Shown piece by piece: positions 11,145-23,049 of a DNA stretch of 64,000 bases. Origin of the DNA: Beroe forskalii (lineage: Eukaryota > Ctenophora > Nuda > Beroida > Beroidae); the NCBI GenBank assembly GCA_011033025.1, contig WFMF01000114.1:1-64000 (forward strand), given 5' to 3'. Within the stretch, counting starts at the first letter, position 1, and every line of letters begins with the position of its first letter. The notes under the pieces are model-generated. The model saw nothing but the letters and a program-made list of their open reading frames with translations, searched no databases and was not told the DNA's origin. The position numbers were made by a program, and so were the translations under genes.

Positions 11145-13231
11145 CTGCGAAGATGGGGGTTATTGCTCATTAGCTTATTGTTGTAAAAATACCTTGGTAA
11201 ACCAATATAATAATGAGGTTTCGAGAATGGAGATCTAACAAATCATTCAATGATCATTCAACGATCATTCAATGATCATTCAATGATCATTCAATGATCA
11301 TTCAATGATCATTCAATGATCATTCAATGATCATTCAATGATCATTCAATGATCATTCAATGATCATTCATGATCCATGATAATTACAATAGGTATTCCT
11401 GGCGAAAGCGATTGTTCTGAAATCACCGTGATATTAACTTCCTGAATTGATGATCTAAGATCTATTCAATTATTGACGATTCCCTCTGTAAATAACAGTG
11501 GAGTGACGATTCCCTCTGTAAACAACAGTGCCTCTCTTTGAACTCTCTTTGTGAGTAACATGACACTGGGAGTAAGCGGCTGCTCACAGAATGGTGATCT
11601 AATGTACAGCTCCGCATGATCTAATGTGAAGTGCAGTGCTGTGGAGACGCAACACAGTGGTGCTATGCGGACATTGAACATTCTTACTTTGTTACTACAA
11701 GACGTATACTACACCACATTCAATATATTATTATTATACATATATACAGTAAAACAAACTGTAAACAAACAAACAAACAAACTGTAAACAAAAAACAAAC
11801 AAACAAACAAACAAGCTCACGGTGCACCAAGAATGTGTACCTAAAGTGAACATAATATGAGCCGTATTATTTAAAGAGCAATGAAGTATCATGTTTTTTG
11901 TTTTGATTGGTACTTGGTAGATTTTGAACAGTTCTTTTGTTTTGGTATCATACACCGATGGCACAATTTGGTAAGATAAACTCTATATAGATCATGTACA
12001 TTGTACTAATAATATTATAAGCTCATGAGATATTGTACATTCGCGCATGAATCATGGTGGAATCACATGTAAATGTGTTAATAAGTAATCGTGAAATATT
12101 GCTCTAATTCAACAGTTCGATCATTTAAAACAGTACCACATGTGCATCTTTACATGTTACCGCCAGTAAGAATCTGAAGGATTGATGTAGATACTTAGAT
12201 AGTAGCACTAGAATGAAAGTAAAAGTTAGTGTAAGTGCATTACATCCCTCATACAGTCGATCATTTCCTTCCGAAGAAAAAAACTAAATGAAAGCAAAGT
12301 GTATTCATACATTCATTCACTACTTCATAACATTAAAAATACATACTTATTTCAACTTTGTAGAGGCCATTACGGTCGTTTAGAGAAACAAGTCTCCGTT
12401 AGAACATTAAAAACGTTCTTTCTGATCTCGATATTTGAAATAAAAAGCCATTACATAGAAACAATGATGTAAGATAACATCTACTACCTTTTACTTCTAA
12501 TAGTACAAAAGTAAAAACATCTCATTACTTCATCAAATCATATTTAAGCCGGAAAACCCCGGTGTAGAACATTTTAAATGAGGTCCATTTAAAATGATTA
12601 AATGAAGTAATAGAATAAATTTAAGATTTGCAAATTAACAAATTACATCTTAAAATGCGTTTGACACGCTTGTACCGTTATCTCACTCACCAGTCTGCTA
12701 CTGATGGTGAACCTGTTGAGCATTTACTGGTAGTCCTCCCGAGTCAGGACACTAGGAAAATTATATGTGTGACTGCCAAACTTTGAGTAAACAGTCAGGT
12801 GTCAGAGTTCTATAAAAAGATAAGATAACAAAATACAGACTTCCGAAAGAGATTATGCGGAAAAAGAAAGTTGAAACAATATGCGAAAAACGACATAGTA
12901 GGTAGGTACCTATTCATGATTCATGATAATTGATAAATAATAATCGCGATACACACATCTTACATTATACCTTCATAAAACTTATCTAACAAAAAGTAAC
13001 ATAACGATACAAATCAGTACGTAATACAACGTAAGTACGTAATAAAACTAATGCTGTCAGCAGGTATGACTGCGTATACACGTGTATAGTGCCCACAACG
13101 AAACCAACAATACGATGCAAGTAACACGAAATAATATACAATGTATAATATGTGCAGTGGTATATACCGCCCGGGCACATACATAGCTCTAATTACAATG
13201 TACAAGGAGTGATCTCATTAAGTCTGTACAC
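11145..13231. other. Gene-poor stretch upstream of ALDH18A1
   Basis: Holds the 11-bp repeat, a 30-nt direct duplication at 11475-11530 (GACGATTCCCTCTGTAAA copied) and an AAAC-rich run (11757-11815). I see no supported exon, although the missing first exon and promoter of ALDH18A1 may lie here. Confidence 0.5.
11241..11375. repeat. 11-bp tandem repeat AATGATCATTC
   Basis: About 12 near-perfect units; each contains the palindrome GAATGATCATTC, so either strand can fold into a string of short hairpins. It is located upstream of the ALDH18A1 exons. Confidence 0.93.
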
Positions 13232-13369
13232 ATGAACTATCGGTGTGATTTTAGGCGGTTTTCTTGTAGTGGACATCACGCTAAACAGCTTTTGGAGGCC
13301 ATTGACCAATTCGATCAAGGAAATCAAAAGAAAATCCTGAGAAAACTCCTTACCCTCAAAGCAAATTAA
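13232..13369 (+). CDS. Possible small ORF or terminal exon, unrecognised
   Basis: An ATG-to-TAA frame of 45 codons reads MNYRCDFRRFSCSGHHAKQL and continues with an amphipathic, charged segment (LLEAIDQFDQGNQKKILRKLL). TTTTAG and TTGTAG acceptor-like sites lie inside its first third, so the last 30-odd codons could be the final exon of a plus-strand gene. Composition is more coding-like than its surroundings, but no family was recognised and no partner exon was found. Confidence 0.3.
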   Translation: MNYRCDFRRFSCSGHHAKQLLEAIDQFDQGNQKKILRKLLTLKAN

Positions 13370-14279
13370 CGTGTTATTGAGTTACTGCACTACCAACGAA
13401 GACGTCTGGTCACTGGTGGAGAGAAAATAGATCAATGAAATACGAATTTCACTTCAAATCCAATACTTTCGGTCAGTTGAGGCTCACCTAATGATAAAAA
13501 CAATTGATGACTGATTGGCTGATAATTGATGATTGATTGTAATCTTCACCATTCGCCCTCTTCCTTTCCCGTAGTAGATTGAGATAGTATGCAAAGCTGA
13601 TAGCAGATTTCGTAGAAATTTTTCACCCTTCATCAAAGCTTCAAAAGAATCCAGTCCCAGTCAATTGATCGTTAAATGAAAAAATTAATTTTAGTGGATA
13701 AATCTGAAATACTTTAACGATGAAATATCACAATTTAACTTCGTCTAAAATATATTTGAACATACTGTAAAAGGAAATTGAATTCAAAACCGTAGATTTC
13801 AAAACCGTATAGTACCAGTGAATCTCGCAATACCATCAATGAAAAAATTAGGTTGAAATTGAAATGTAGTATAGAATAAATAATTATCAAATCCCGAAGT
13901 GAAAAACTCCTATTGCAAGGTATGGAATAATAATTTAAATTTCAAATAAATTACGACTAAAACAGGTATTAAATCTACTGAAATTCATGATAACTTTGCA
14001 ATAATAAAAGTTTAGTTCGTTGCCTACAAAAACAGCAGCCATATATCTACTTTTATATTTAGTTATCATTTATCATAAAGTCTGAATGCAACGCCAGTAA
14101 CAATCCCATTCAAGTATCCAATGAAATATAATGCATAACTCAATTCAAAAGAACCTGAGTTATCCTGTTCAACACAAACAATAATCTAAATATCAAAGGA
14201 AACGACAGTATTCCCTACTACCAGAATGTTCGCTTCTGGAATGTTCGGATACATCCGGTCATCCGGGGACACGTTGCTC
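13370..14279. other. AT-rich intergenic DNA
   Basis: No exon, RNA gene or clear repeat could be supported between the small ORF and the JTB terminal repeat. Confidence 0.5.
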
Positions 14280-14280
14280 A

Positions 14281-14465
14281 ACTCTCCTTTAATCCTCTAA
14301 TTTTACAGAGGACGCCTGGTCTCAACTCTCCTCTAACTTGACAGAGGACGCCTGGTCTCAACTCTCCTCTAACTTGACAGAGGACGCCTGGTCTCAACTC
14401 TCCTCTAACTTGACAGAGGACGCCTGGTCTCAACTCTCCTCTAACTTGACAGAGGACGCCTGATC
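14281..14465. repeat. JTB: 36-bp tandem copies of the JTB C-terminus plus stop
   Basis: Five units, the most distal divergent. On the minus strand each unit reads DQASSVKLEES followed by a stop, so the first copy is the real end of JTB and the others lie in its 3' UTR. The unit equals 12 codons. The units are nearly identical, indicating recent expansion. Confidence 0.9.
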
Positions 14466-15588
14466 CAGGAACTGTTTCCTGTGATTTACAGCCACCACAC
14501 TCCCAATCAACATGACCCCGGAACTGAGGTAGAAGATCCAGAAGCTATTCCGCCTGACCTCGTCCTCCGCACTCCTCGTGCACTGCTGGTAGAACTGGTG
14601 GTCCCCAGGGCTGCACTTCACCAGTTCCCGGCGTCCTGTCACCTGACACTCCGGAGGGAGGGAGGTGAGTGGGGGACAGTTGCCACACTGCTCCACCACC
14701 GTGCAGACACACTCTTCGCCTGTCTGTGGGGGAGGAGAAGGTGAGTGGGGGAGGTGGGGGGAGTGGGGGAGAGGTGAGGTGAGTGGGGGCGAGGTAGAGG
14801 GGTGGGAGAGGTGACACACTCTTCGCCTGTCTGGGGAGGTGAGGGGAGGTGAGTGGGGGAGGTGAGTGGGGGAGGTGAGTGGGGATGAGGGGAGGTGAGT
14901 GGGGAGAAGTGAGTGGGAGGGGTGAGTGGGGAGAGGTGATGGGGGGAGGTGAGGGGGTAGGTGAGTGGGGAGGGGGGAGGTGGAAAAAGATGAGTGGGGA
15001 TGGGATGGCGTAGGTGAGTGGGAGATGTGAGTGGGGGAGGTGGGTGGGAGAAGTTTAGTGGGGAGAGGTGAGTGGGGAAAAGTGAGTGGGGAGTGGGAAG
15101 AGGGAGTGAGGGAGTATGGGGGAGGTGAGTGGGGAAAAAGGATTGGACCCTGGGAGTGTGGAGAGTTGATTGATTATGGAGAGACAGAGTAAGGGGTGAC
15201 TCTAGAGGAGTGAACATCGAAAATAAATTAATTCAATAATTTATTATGTACACTGGTGAATAATGAACCTGGTTGCAAGAATCCAAAGCTGCAAGTGCAA
15301 TTTCGTTATGCACCACTGGTGTTTGAATAGTGAACATCTCAACCGATTCTAGGACACTGAAAATTTTACATTCAGACAGTTGTTTGAAGGTAGAATATTA
15401 CAATACCTATCGATTATCGCAGCTAGATAAATATAGATTAGTACCATCGCTGATCGCATAACAAATAAATTCGGTAAATTAGTAAAATGTAAACTCCCCC
15501 AAAGCCATACTTACAACAAAGCTATAGCTGTTACAAGTATGATTCCAAATGATATCGCCAAGTTGGTTCTCTGGGATAGCTTCACCAT
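14430..15588 (-). CDS. JTB: Jumping translocation breakpoint (JTB) family membrane protein
   Basis: The 3' exon (from 14719 or 14723 to the TGA at 14430-14432) encodes CVCTVVEQCGNCPPL, PPECQVTGRRELVKC, a QQC segment, FWIFYLSSGVMLIGSVVAV as the transmembrane helix and a short basic-to-acidic tail ending SSVKLEES. This is the JTB pattern: CxxC, PEC..TG..E...C, a Cys before the helix, then FW. A signal-peptide exon lies at 15515-15588 with ATG in a Kozak context (GCCATGG): MVKLSQRTNLAISFGIILVT. The two do not join in phase directly. A 20-nt microexon at 15269-15288 restores frame and gives a 127-residue protein, close to the family length; this exon is speculative. JTB is a small type I membrane protein linked to mitochondria and cytokinesis. 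Confidence 0.72.
14730..15140. repeat. G-rich GAGGTGAGTGGGG degenerate minisatellite in JTB intron
   Basis: Irregular repeats of GGTGAGTGGGG fill the intron before the last JTB exon. A second copy of the exon start (ACACTCTTCGCCTGTCT on plus) occurs at 14816-14832, showing that the expansion captured exon sequence. Many G-runs could form G-quadruplexes on the plus strand (C-runs in the transcript). Confidence 0.85.
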
Positions 15589-17340
15589 GGCATTAACAAA
15601 CTTTTTGCCACAACACTTGGAATCAGATTCTTGAGGTAAGCTCACTTTGACGATTGTTTAACAGTAGTCCAACAGCTTATTAAATCTATTCGTTGCCAAA
15701 CTCTATTCTGATGAACGAAGTGTAAATCAATACAGAAAGATGTGTCAGCCACAGGAAACTTGGTGCAATTGGAAGATTATAATAGATTCTTTTTTGATAT
15801 AATATGCTCCGAAGATAGAGGAATTATATTTATGTGTGTTCTTTTCTTGCTTGCTCTTTGGTGAAATTATCCTTCAGCCGAGGTAGAATCAGCTGGTGAA
15901 CACTGTTCTGGGTCACTGAATCATTTAAGCATTTAGTGCTGTGAAAATATCAAAATATGAAAAAACATTGTTAAAATTCAATTCAGTATGAAGAGTTATT
16001 ATTAAAGTTAGTTGGTCTTTATTTATCGCATGTAGATATAAGAGAGAAATGTGACGATACCAATTTGTTTGATACTGTACAGGGTAATGGAAGGTCGACC
16101 CTTATGTACGTTTTAAGTGTAATAGAATTAAAATAAGATACGCCTGAATAATGTCTGACTATTCCAATAAAAGAACAAAACTGTTTGATACCGCTGAAAC
16201 ATTATAAATCGCTACACAGATTATAATAAAGAAATCGGCATCATTAATATACTAATATATGGGTAAACATTCCATCTTGGTTATGCCAGTCTTAAATTCT
16301 TGTCGCATATAATTCAAACACTCTGAAAAATTTTATAATGAAAATAAATAAATAAAAATCTTAATAATTTTATGGTTACTAAATAACAAACCAAAAATTC
16401 GTCACTTTAACATATAAAGGGCGTATGTTGAAAAATGCTCTTGAGATAATCAATTAAAAGTGAATTCTGCCCAAAATGTTCAAAAATTAAGTCTGGCTTT
16501 GAAATATATTTCTTTTTCAGTTTTTGCGACCATCAACGTCTTTGCAGAATCTTTTACTGAGGCGAGAAATCTGACATACGCACTGTTCACTGAACAAATT
16601 TGTCATTTCTTCGTCATTTTAGGGGTCCATGGAACCAAGCTGCCTTAACAACTTAATATCATATACCCATTCTAAGTCTTATTTCAGACTGGAAAAATAG
16701 GGTGTAGGTTTGCAATTTGCATTCTATTTCTTTTCTATGTATCAATACAATATATTATACGCCCTTTCTATGTTTAGGTGCACGATTTATCAGAGCGATA
16801 GACCTCAACAATCAACATGGTATTTCAATGAAATAAAATTTAAATCTTATTAAAATATTGAAATTTCTAAACCAATTTATCATTAAAATTATATACAAAT
16901 TTTATCACTCATCTGTGAAATCATCTTAAGAAGAATATATGCATTTATCGCAGAGGAAAATAAATTTTGAATCATATATTACTGTAAGCGGTCAATAGAC
17001 CAATGATTTCAATTCTCATAATAGCCAAAAGTACTATCAGTCATTAAAAATTGCTGAAATAAATTAATTTATCTTGTCATTCATTATTATTCATTCACAT
17101 AATAAAATCTAAGCTTGTATTTAACTATTGGTAAGAATTTGAAGTGACTTCAAAGCTTCGAGTGAGTCGTAACCAACTACGAGTTACTGCCCCTTAGATC
17201 AGTCAAAACGGATACTGCAGCTTTTGACTTTTTACGTTGCTTCATTCCGAACATGCAATACTACAAATGATAACGAATCAAGCTACAATTTCACGACAAA
17301 TCGCACCCAGTTACAAGACGGGATGATTCAATATGAGTAT
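15589..17340. other. Intergenic, JTB to p62 copy A
   Basis: AT-rich; I see no supported exon, RNA gene or element. Confidence 0.5.
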
Positions 17341-20180
17341 TTATCGGAATGCTGACCGCCTCTTTTCATGGAAAACTCTCAAAGACTCTGCTTTTTGCTC
17401 GTTTGTGTTGAGAATATCGATGACAGTGTTGATGTCACCGTTCTTGTTGAGAAGGAGTTTGGCCAGCCACTCTCCGTTGTTTGTGTAACCCATCTCCAAC
17501 ATACAGACCAGAGCAGCGTGGATTGGGTCAGGCAGCTTCACTGCAAGTTTAGTATGTTTAGAACATGTCAATATAGGTACCACATCAAATATTAATGATA
17601 TAGCATATCATTATACCTAATGCTGCTTTCTGGCATCGAATGACAGCGTAGAAAGTTAGAAAGATTTGGATAATTTTGAGCTCAGTAACAGCGTTCACTT
17701 TGAACTTTTTAGTAGAACAAAAGTTATGCATTATTGTGCAAGGTGTCACTTAAATTGCTATCACGTTTTTTAACTTTAGGACACGCTTGAATCCGGCAAA
17801 AATAGTTCCCTTCTAGAGATTTCATTTATAATCGATGTAAACAAAATATGATCTTATTGCCCTGCAAGTTTCGCTAGGCAATAAGCAGTCAGATCATATC
17901 TTGATTGTTAGCTGCCAATTGGCTGTATTGTTTAGAACTGATTTGATGTTCACATGTTTAAGCGCTTACATTCCAAAAATCCAAACTATTAATTTATCGT
18001 TGTATAAGTTGATTATTTACAAGTTGATTAAGACAAATAAGAAAATACTAACGAGTGGTAGCAGGAATAGGAGTGTTGGCGTTAGCAGAGGTAGTGGTTG
18101 CGTTAGTGGTGGTTGCGTTAGTGGTGGTTGCGTTAGTGGTGATTGCGTTAGTGGCAGTTGCGTTAGTGGTGGTAGTGGTTACATTAGAGGAGGATGATGA
18201 GGAACTTGAATATGTCGCATCGTTAGGGGCCGAGGTGGGAACTGGGTGCGGCGGTACGAATTTGGATATCGGCACGAGGTCGGGGGCTTCGTGAACGTCA
18301 TGAGTTGCAACGGCATCGATTACCGGACCTGAAGTTATTACTTTTATAATGAATAAGTTATACGTCCATTATATTATTGAAGCAGCTATGCCATTGGTCA
18401 GACTTAGTTTAAAATTTTGAAGCATAATTAACAATGACAAAGGCAAAATTAAACCCTAACCTATTACTTTTTTAGTATATTTTTTAAGCAATGACAAGCA
18501 ATGACAATGAAAACCGGCTTTCAAACCTTCTGGGCATAAGACGAAATCATCATTCTCAGACACAGTCTGTTCTGGGGCCACCTCTTTCTTGATAGAAGCA
18601 AATTCATTTGAAATATCGACTTTATCCTCTACTTTCACATCTTTTGTGACAGTAACGTCCTTATCAATGTTCAAATCACTGTCATCAAAAGCGTCCTCCC
18701 ATTCGCTGTCTTTCGAAACCGACTTTTCCATGGGATTATCCAGTTTATTTTCGTTGGGTAGGGATTTCCCATCAGGAGAAGAAGTTTGATCAGCTTCAGG
18801 ACAGAAATTGCTCGATCCTATTTGGTCTTCCTCCTTGCTTTCCTTGATGGTTGACTCATCCTCCTCATCATCATAGATTTTGGTGATTATCGCTCCAGTG
18901 GTATCATCATAACCTTCATCAGAATTATCATCGTTGTTTTTCTTAACAGAACAAGCTGCTGTTTCATCCACCATCAAGTCGGGGTTTTCATTGCTCAGAT
19001 TTAACTTTGCATTGGCTTTCTTATGTCGCATTCTCGTTATTTCTTTCTTGATAAACTCAGACATCAAGGACGAATTCGAAGAAGCTAGAGACAATGTTGC
19101 TAATATATTCTCGTCTAGTGATTTGGACTCATCGTTACCGTCTGGAAACAGTGATTAGGTTAAAATCCTTTGCGTAATATAAGATCCTTAGACTTTTAGA
19201 CCGAGGATCTCGATAAGAAAATATAATATTTTGGCATTTTGGGCTCCAAATACATTTCATCTAGTTGAACTGCAACGCCAATTGTACTCGGTACTATGTT
19301 ACTATGACGATTGACGAATGTGCATTGTGCAGATCTTCCTATGCCCCAATGATTCAATGACGTAACATACCCATTTTGTTGGGAAGGTCCATGTTTTGCT
19401 GCAAGTGGAAGTCACTGGTCTTATACCAGTTGTAATGGTCGGAATCAGAGCTATCAGAAGTTTGTCCCTCAGGGAGGAATTCTGCTCCGAGCGCAGTATC
19501 AGGGACGTCGTGAGGTGTGTCAAGTAACTCTCGACACATTGGCTTGTGCTCATGCTCGGGATAGGAATCCCACACGTACTCATCTTCTGTACTTCCTTTC
19601 ACTGATTAAATTGGTTATTAAAGTTTTGCAAACGGCGAATAACAGGTAAGTTCCCTAGGTAGGTATTACAGAAAGTTATGATCCATATTTTGATTTTTTT
19701 GCAATGAATTGGAAAATTATCAGATTTTATAATTTGGTGATGCTGTTATAGATTCAATATCTTTAATATAAACTGATTTCAGTGACTTCTGTAGTCAGCA
19801 GTGGCTAGATGTCATGGTTCGTCCAATCTGACTTCTCACCTGTCACATTCATTTTGAGAGTGGAAGTCTTGGTTTCTTCCAGGGCAGCTTGCAGTTCCCC
19901 ATTACTGCTTACCACTATCTCGTCTCCTTCTTCATCAGTCCACTTGAATGTTACACTGTGAGCCTCTGAAATCGATGGGGCTGACAGTGCATTTTGATTT
20001 TTCTACAGAACGATTGGATTCTTGCTATAAAACACCACATTATTAAGCCACAAATTCATCACGAACTTATCAATTGAACTCACTGGGGTCTCCAAGATGT
20101 TCGTAACTTTCAAGCAAGGTATGGACGAGATCATCATATACATTTTCTTTGGACGGGTCAACTTTGAATAATCGGATTTC
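17341..20180 (-). CDS. p62/sequestosome-1 paralogue A, PB1 and UBA but no ZZ finger
   Basis: Exons: 20180-20084, 19965-19840, 19601-19371, 19141-18527, 18328-18053, 17540-17341 (TAA), all with AG/GT and consistent phase; 515 codons plus a missing short first exon. The PB1 part begins EIRLFKVDPSKENVYDDL and contains the acidic OPCA strand WTDEEGDEIVVSSNGEL. The C-terminus is a UBA domain (ALVCMLEMGYTNNGEWLAKL, then DINTVIDIL). Where copy B has a ZZ zinc finger, exon 19601-19371 encodes an acidic segment with no paired cysteines. Next come an acidic/lysine stretch ending SENDDFVLCPEG, then a Thr/Asn repeat. Family members bridge ubiquitinated cargo to autophagy. Loss of ZZ would remove N-degron and RIP1-type binding while keeping PB1 polymerisation and ubiquitin binding (inference). 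Confidence 0.85.
18055..18180 (-). repeat. Codon-multiple low-complexity repeat encoding Thr/Asn/Ala
   Basis: Degenerate 15-bp units (GTTGCGTTAGTGGTG on plus) in exon 18328-18053 of p62 copy A, translated as TNATT repeats. The unit is five codons long, so length changes keep frame. Confidence 0.85.
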
Positions 20181-21315
20181 CTGTAAGAAATTGAGACAAT
20201 ATCAGAAAATCACTTTGAATTGAATCACAATTGAATTTTGGAGCAAGCAAGTTAAGGACCATAATAAAGGTTGAAATCATCATGATGCGGCGGGACACAT
20301 TATAGCGGGTCACTAAAAGCCCTGTTCACAGTTCATTACACAGTGCGTATTTGTGTAGTGTGCCCTCAAGGGAATTTTCAACTAACTGTCTCATCAAACT
20401 CCATGTCTCTTGAAACTCTGTCTCATCAAAATTCGAACTGTCTATCTCTTCTTACTCTCTGTCTTATCAACGTAAAATAAGCTAAAAGAATGCGTTCTCC
20501 CTTTGTGTTGCTCACTCCCTGCAGCGCTACCCCCACCACATAAACAGATTTACTGCTGTTCAATGTTCATTCAGATCACACAGAAGAGACACAGAAGTGA
20601 CACGAGCACACATGGTTACTCTCTCAAGCAGGATCAACTGTTTAAGTCTTTCATCGAAATGAGGTAACCTGTGTTGTCAGTGTCGTGTTTGGCTGTTGCT
20701 GTATACTGTTATTAAAGATCTTTCACAACACGGTATGTCCGAAACTACTGGCAATCAAATTCGACTTGCATTGGTGAAATCCTGAGAGGCTTATGCAGTC
20801 TCCAAGCTTGTCATAGTACTGTCTCAAATTCCTTTGTACAGTTCCCTTTAATCCTCCCCTTCAAGTGGTAAACTCCCCTTAATCCCTCGTAGTGTCGTCT
20901 CGAGTGTACTAGAGAAGCTAAAACTGCCTACTAAGTCCTGGGATTATTGACCCCAGGACAGAACAACTGTTGCTCCCGTGAGCGCGTGTTCATTTTGATT
21001 GGATCTTTAAAGTCTCCAAACCTATGATTGGACCCTATTACCCTATGTCTCATTGTGATTGGTTCTCCTTCAGTTGCTTTGTAACCGCTCAATTCTCAAA
21101 GACGCTCAATTCCAATATTATTAAAATACGTTGACCACGTCCGAAGGGGAAGTTATAATTACTTTCAATTCTCCGGGCCCAACTTCTTTGGCGCCTAATC
21201 CTTTTGAAACAATGGATTCATAATTCCAAGCGGTTTTTCAATAGCCAACCAACCGAAGCAGAATTGGCGTACCTTTGTAACTGGACCTGAGGACCAATCA
21301 AAGTGAAGCACTTTC

Positions 21316-21498
21316 CAGGGGCGTAGCCAGATTTCTGAAAAGGGATCGGCGAGCTACATTCAACTCTGTTTAATCTTTTAATGTTTTATTTTGTTGGCTC
21401 AAAGCTCTCTTTTTATCAAAATGAACAGAATTTTCATATCATCTGTCCAAAATGGGGGAGGCAGCCGCCTGTGTCGCCTCCCCCTGGCTACGCCCCAG
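21316..21498. mobile_element. hAT-type MITE with 8-bp target duplication
   Basis: The ends are CAGGGGCGTAGCCAG and the inverted CTGGCTACGCCCCAG. The flanks GCACTTTC (21308-21315 and 21499-21506) are identical 8-bp direct repeats. An 8-bp duplication with a CAGGG-type TIR is diagnostic of hAT transposition. It is 183 bp and non-coding. Confidence 0.9.
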
Positions 21499-22149
21499 GC
21501 ACTTTCAAAATAGCCGTGAGCTTTGGTATTATTGACTGTGTTTACACACAGCAGTTTTGTGCTGATGTTTGTCAGGAATAACGCCATGGCTAGAGACTAA
21601 GAGGATCCACAAGATGTAACGAGTTAGCATTGTGACAGGGGAGAAGATTCAGCTGAACTAAGGGACAACTAAGACGAAACATGTCAGGGGTGAACTACAG
21701 AGGATAAAGAATACGAGAGGAGCACCACGTTCACAGCACAATTGGGGTGTCAACTGCAAAGGGGTCCTGCAAGACAATATATCTCCACCTTACTTTCTTA
21801 CAAGCGAGTCCTGACTTAGACAACAACTAAAACAACTAAAGCTCAGTGATCATCAGTCAGTTTCTCAGTTTCGGAAACGGGTGTATCGTCTGAAAGCTGT
21901 GAAAGCGAGAAACCATGAAACCTGCGAAACGATCCCCTTGAAATGACAAACATCCTTCAATAAGTCGTTCCCCGACCAACCTCAAACCTCTGCCACCCTC
22001 GGTGACTTCTCTCTCCCCCCAAGACATCATCGATGTAATCAATGAAATTGATTCCAATTCAGCCACCACTGACAAAGAAAATCCAGCATTACAGTAGTCC
22101 TTAAAGAATGCAAAACCAGGCTGTGTTGCCCCATCTTCCTCATATGGGA

Positions 22150-22310
22150 AAATCATTTAGAGATGGTAGCATCCCGAGCAACGTTAAAACTCAGATCATC
22201 ACACCAATATTCAAAAATGTGATTGGTCTGATACTGGAAACTACCGTCCCATGTCCTTAACATCCAATAGGATAAAAAACATTAGAACAATATTTTCAAC
22301 TACTTGTTCA
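22150..22310 (+). pseudogene. LINE reverse-transcriptase remnant
   Basis: Two frames give consecutive pieces of the N-terminal reverse-transcriptase motif of non-LTR elements: IPSNVKTQIITPIFKN, then after a frameshift DWSDTGNYRPMSLTS. The GNYRPxSLTS signature is characteristic of CR1/Jockey/L2-type reverse transcriptases. It is truncated and frameshifted. Confidence 0.7.
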
Positions 22311-23049
22311 ATCCCAAGACCTTATTGCTTCACAAATGAAGCAAGTCCTTTCAACCAAAAATATGGTACTTAGCAACATTTTAACTTTTAAATACTTTCA
22401 TATGCAGTCAACAAAATCTTAAAAGTTAAAATTGAAGCATTTGCGTCATAAGGCATTCTTTGCAAATTTTCGCTATAAGATTAACATAATAAGAAACTAT
22501 TTTCTTGAATGATCCATTTTTGAGAGTTTGTTCTGAATGATGCTTTGGATTCAGAAGATATTTTGTTCCATTGCTTCGAAGATCGATTAAAAACAGCATT
22601 CATTCTTCATTATTGAGTTATTGCTTGGTTATGGATAATGGATGAGTTGCACTGCAGAAGACTTGAATGAACGTGGGGAGCAAAATATGCTTTTCGGGAA
22701 CAAGACTGAGCATTGTGATTTATTATAATTATCCCATTTTGAGAGTATTGCACTATTTTAGGTTTTTCATTTATTTTTTTTGCAACCGTGTTTTTATTCG
22801 TGTGTGGGCCATGTTAAGCGGTTGATTTAACTCATGAAATAACTTGGGCTTTTGCACTCGGCTTCTCTTTTAGGTAAGTAATAACCAAAATTATCTTTAC
22901 TCTGCGTCCCCTCCTGCAATAATTTTCATTAGCCGTTTGCGTATACTAAGCCATCCTCTAAACATATATATATCATACCCTTTGGATGGACTTTAGCTGA
23001 TGATTATACTATCTGACGTGAGGAACATTGACTCCACAACTTTTCAGTC

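Larger units (their letters stand above)
20181..23049. other. Intergenic between p62 copy A and the LDLa receptor
   Basis: The first exon of p62 copy A should lie here but no convincing PB1-like start was found. The region also holds a hAT-type MITE (21316-21498) and a LINE remnant (about 22150-22300). Confidence 0.5.

Noticed and set aside
14281-14465. CRISPR-like regular repeats of 36 bp
   Set aside because: There are no spacers; units are directly adjacent and are copies of the JTB terminus in a eukaryotic genome.
15140-15220. 192-codon minus-strand ORF of Pro/His/Ser/Leu spanning 14639-15217
   Set aside because: It is the translation of the G-rich intron repeat and uses the wrong frame for JTB.
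20340-20440. Candidate first exon of p62 copy A (ATGGAGTTTGATGAGACA then GTTAGT)
   Set aside because: Phase fits, but it encodes only MEFDET, lacks the basic first PB1 strand and lies among similar CTGTCTCATCAAA repeats.
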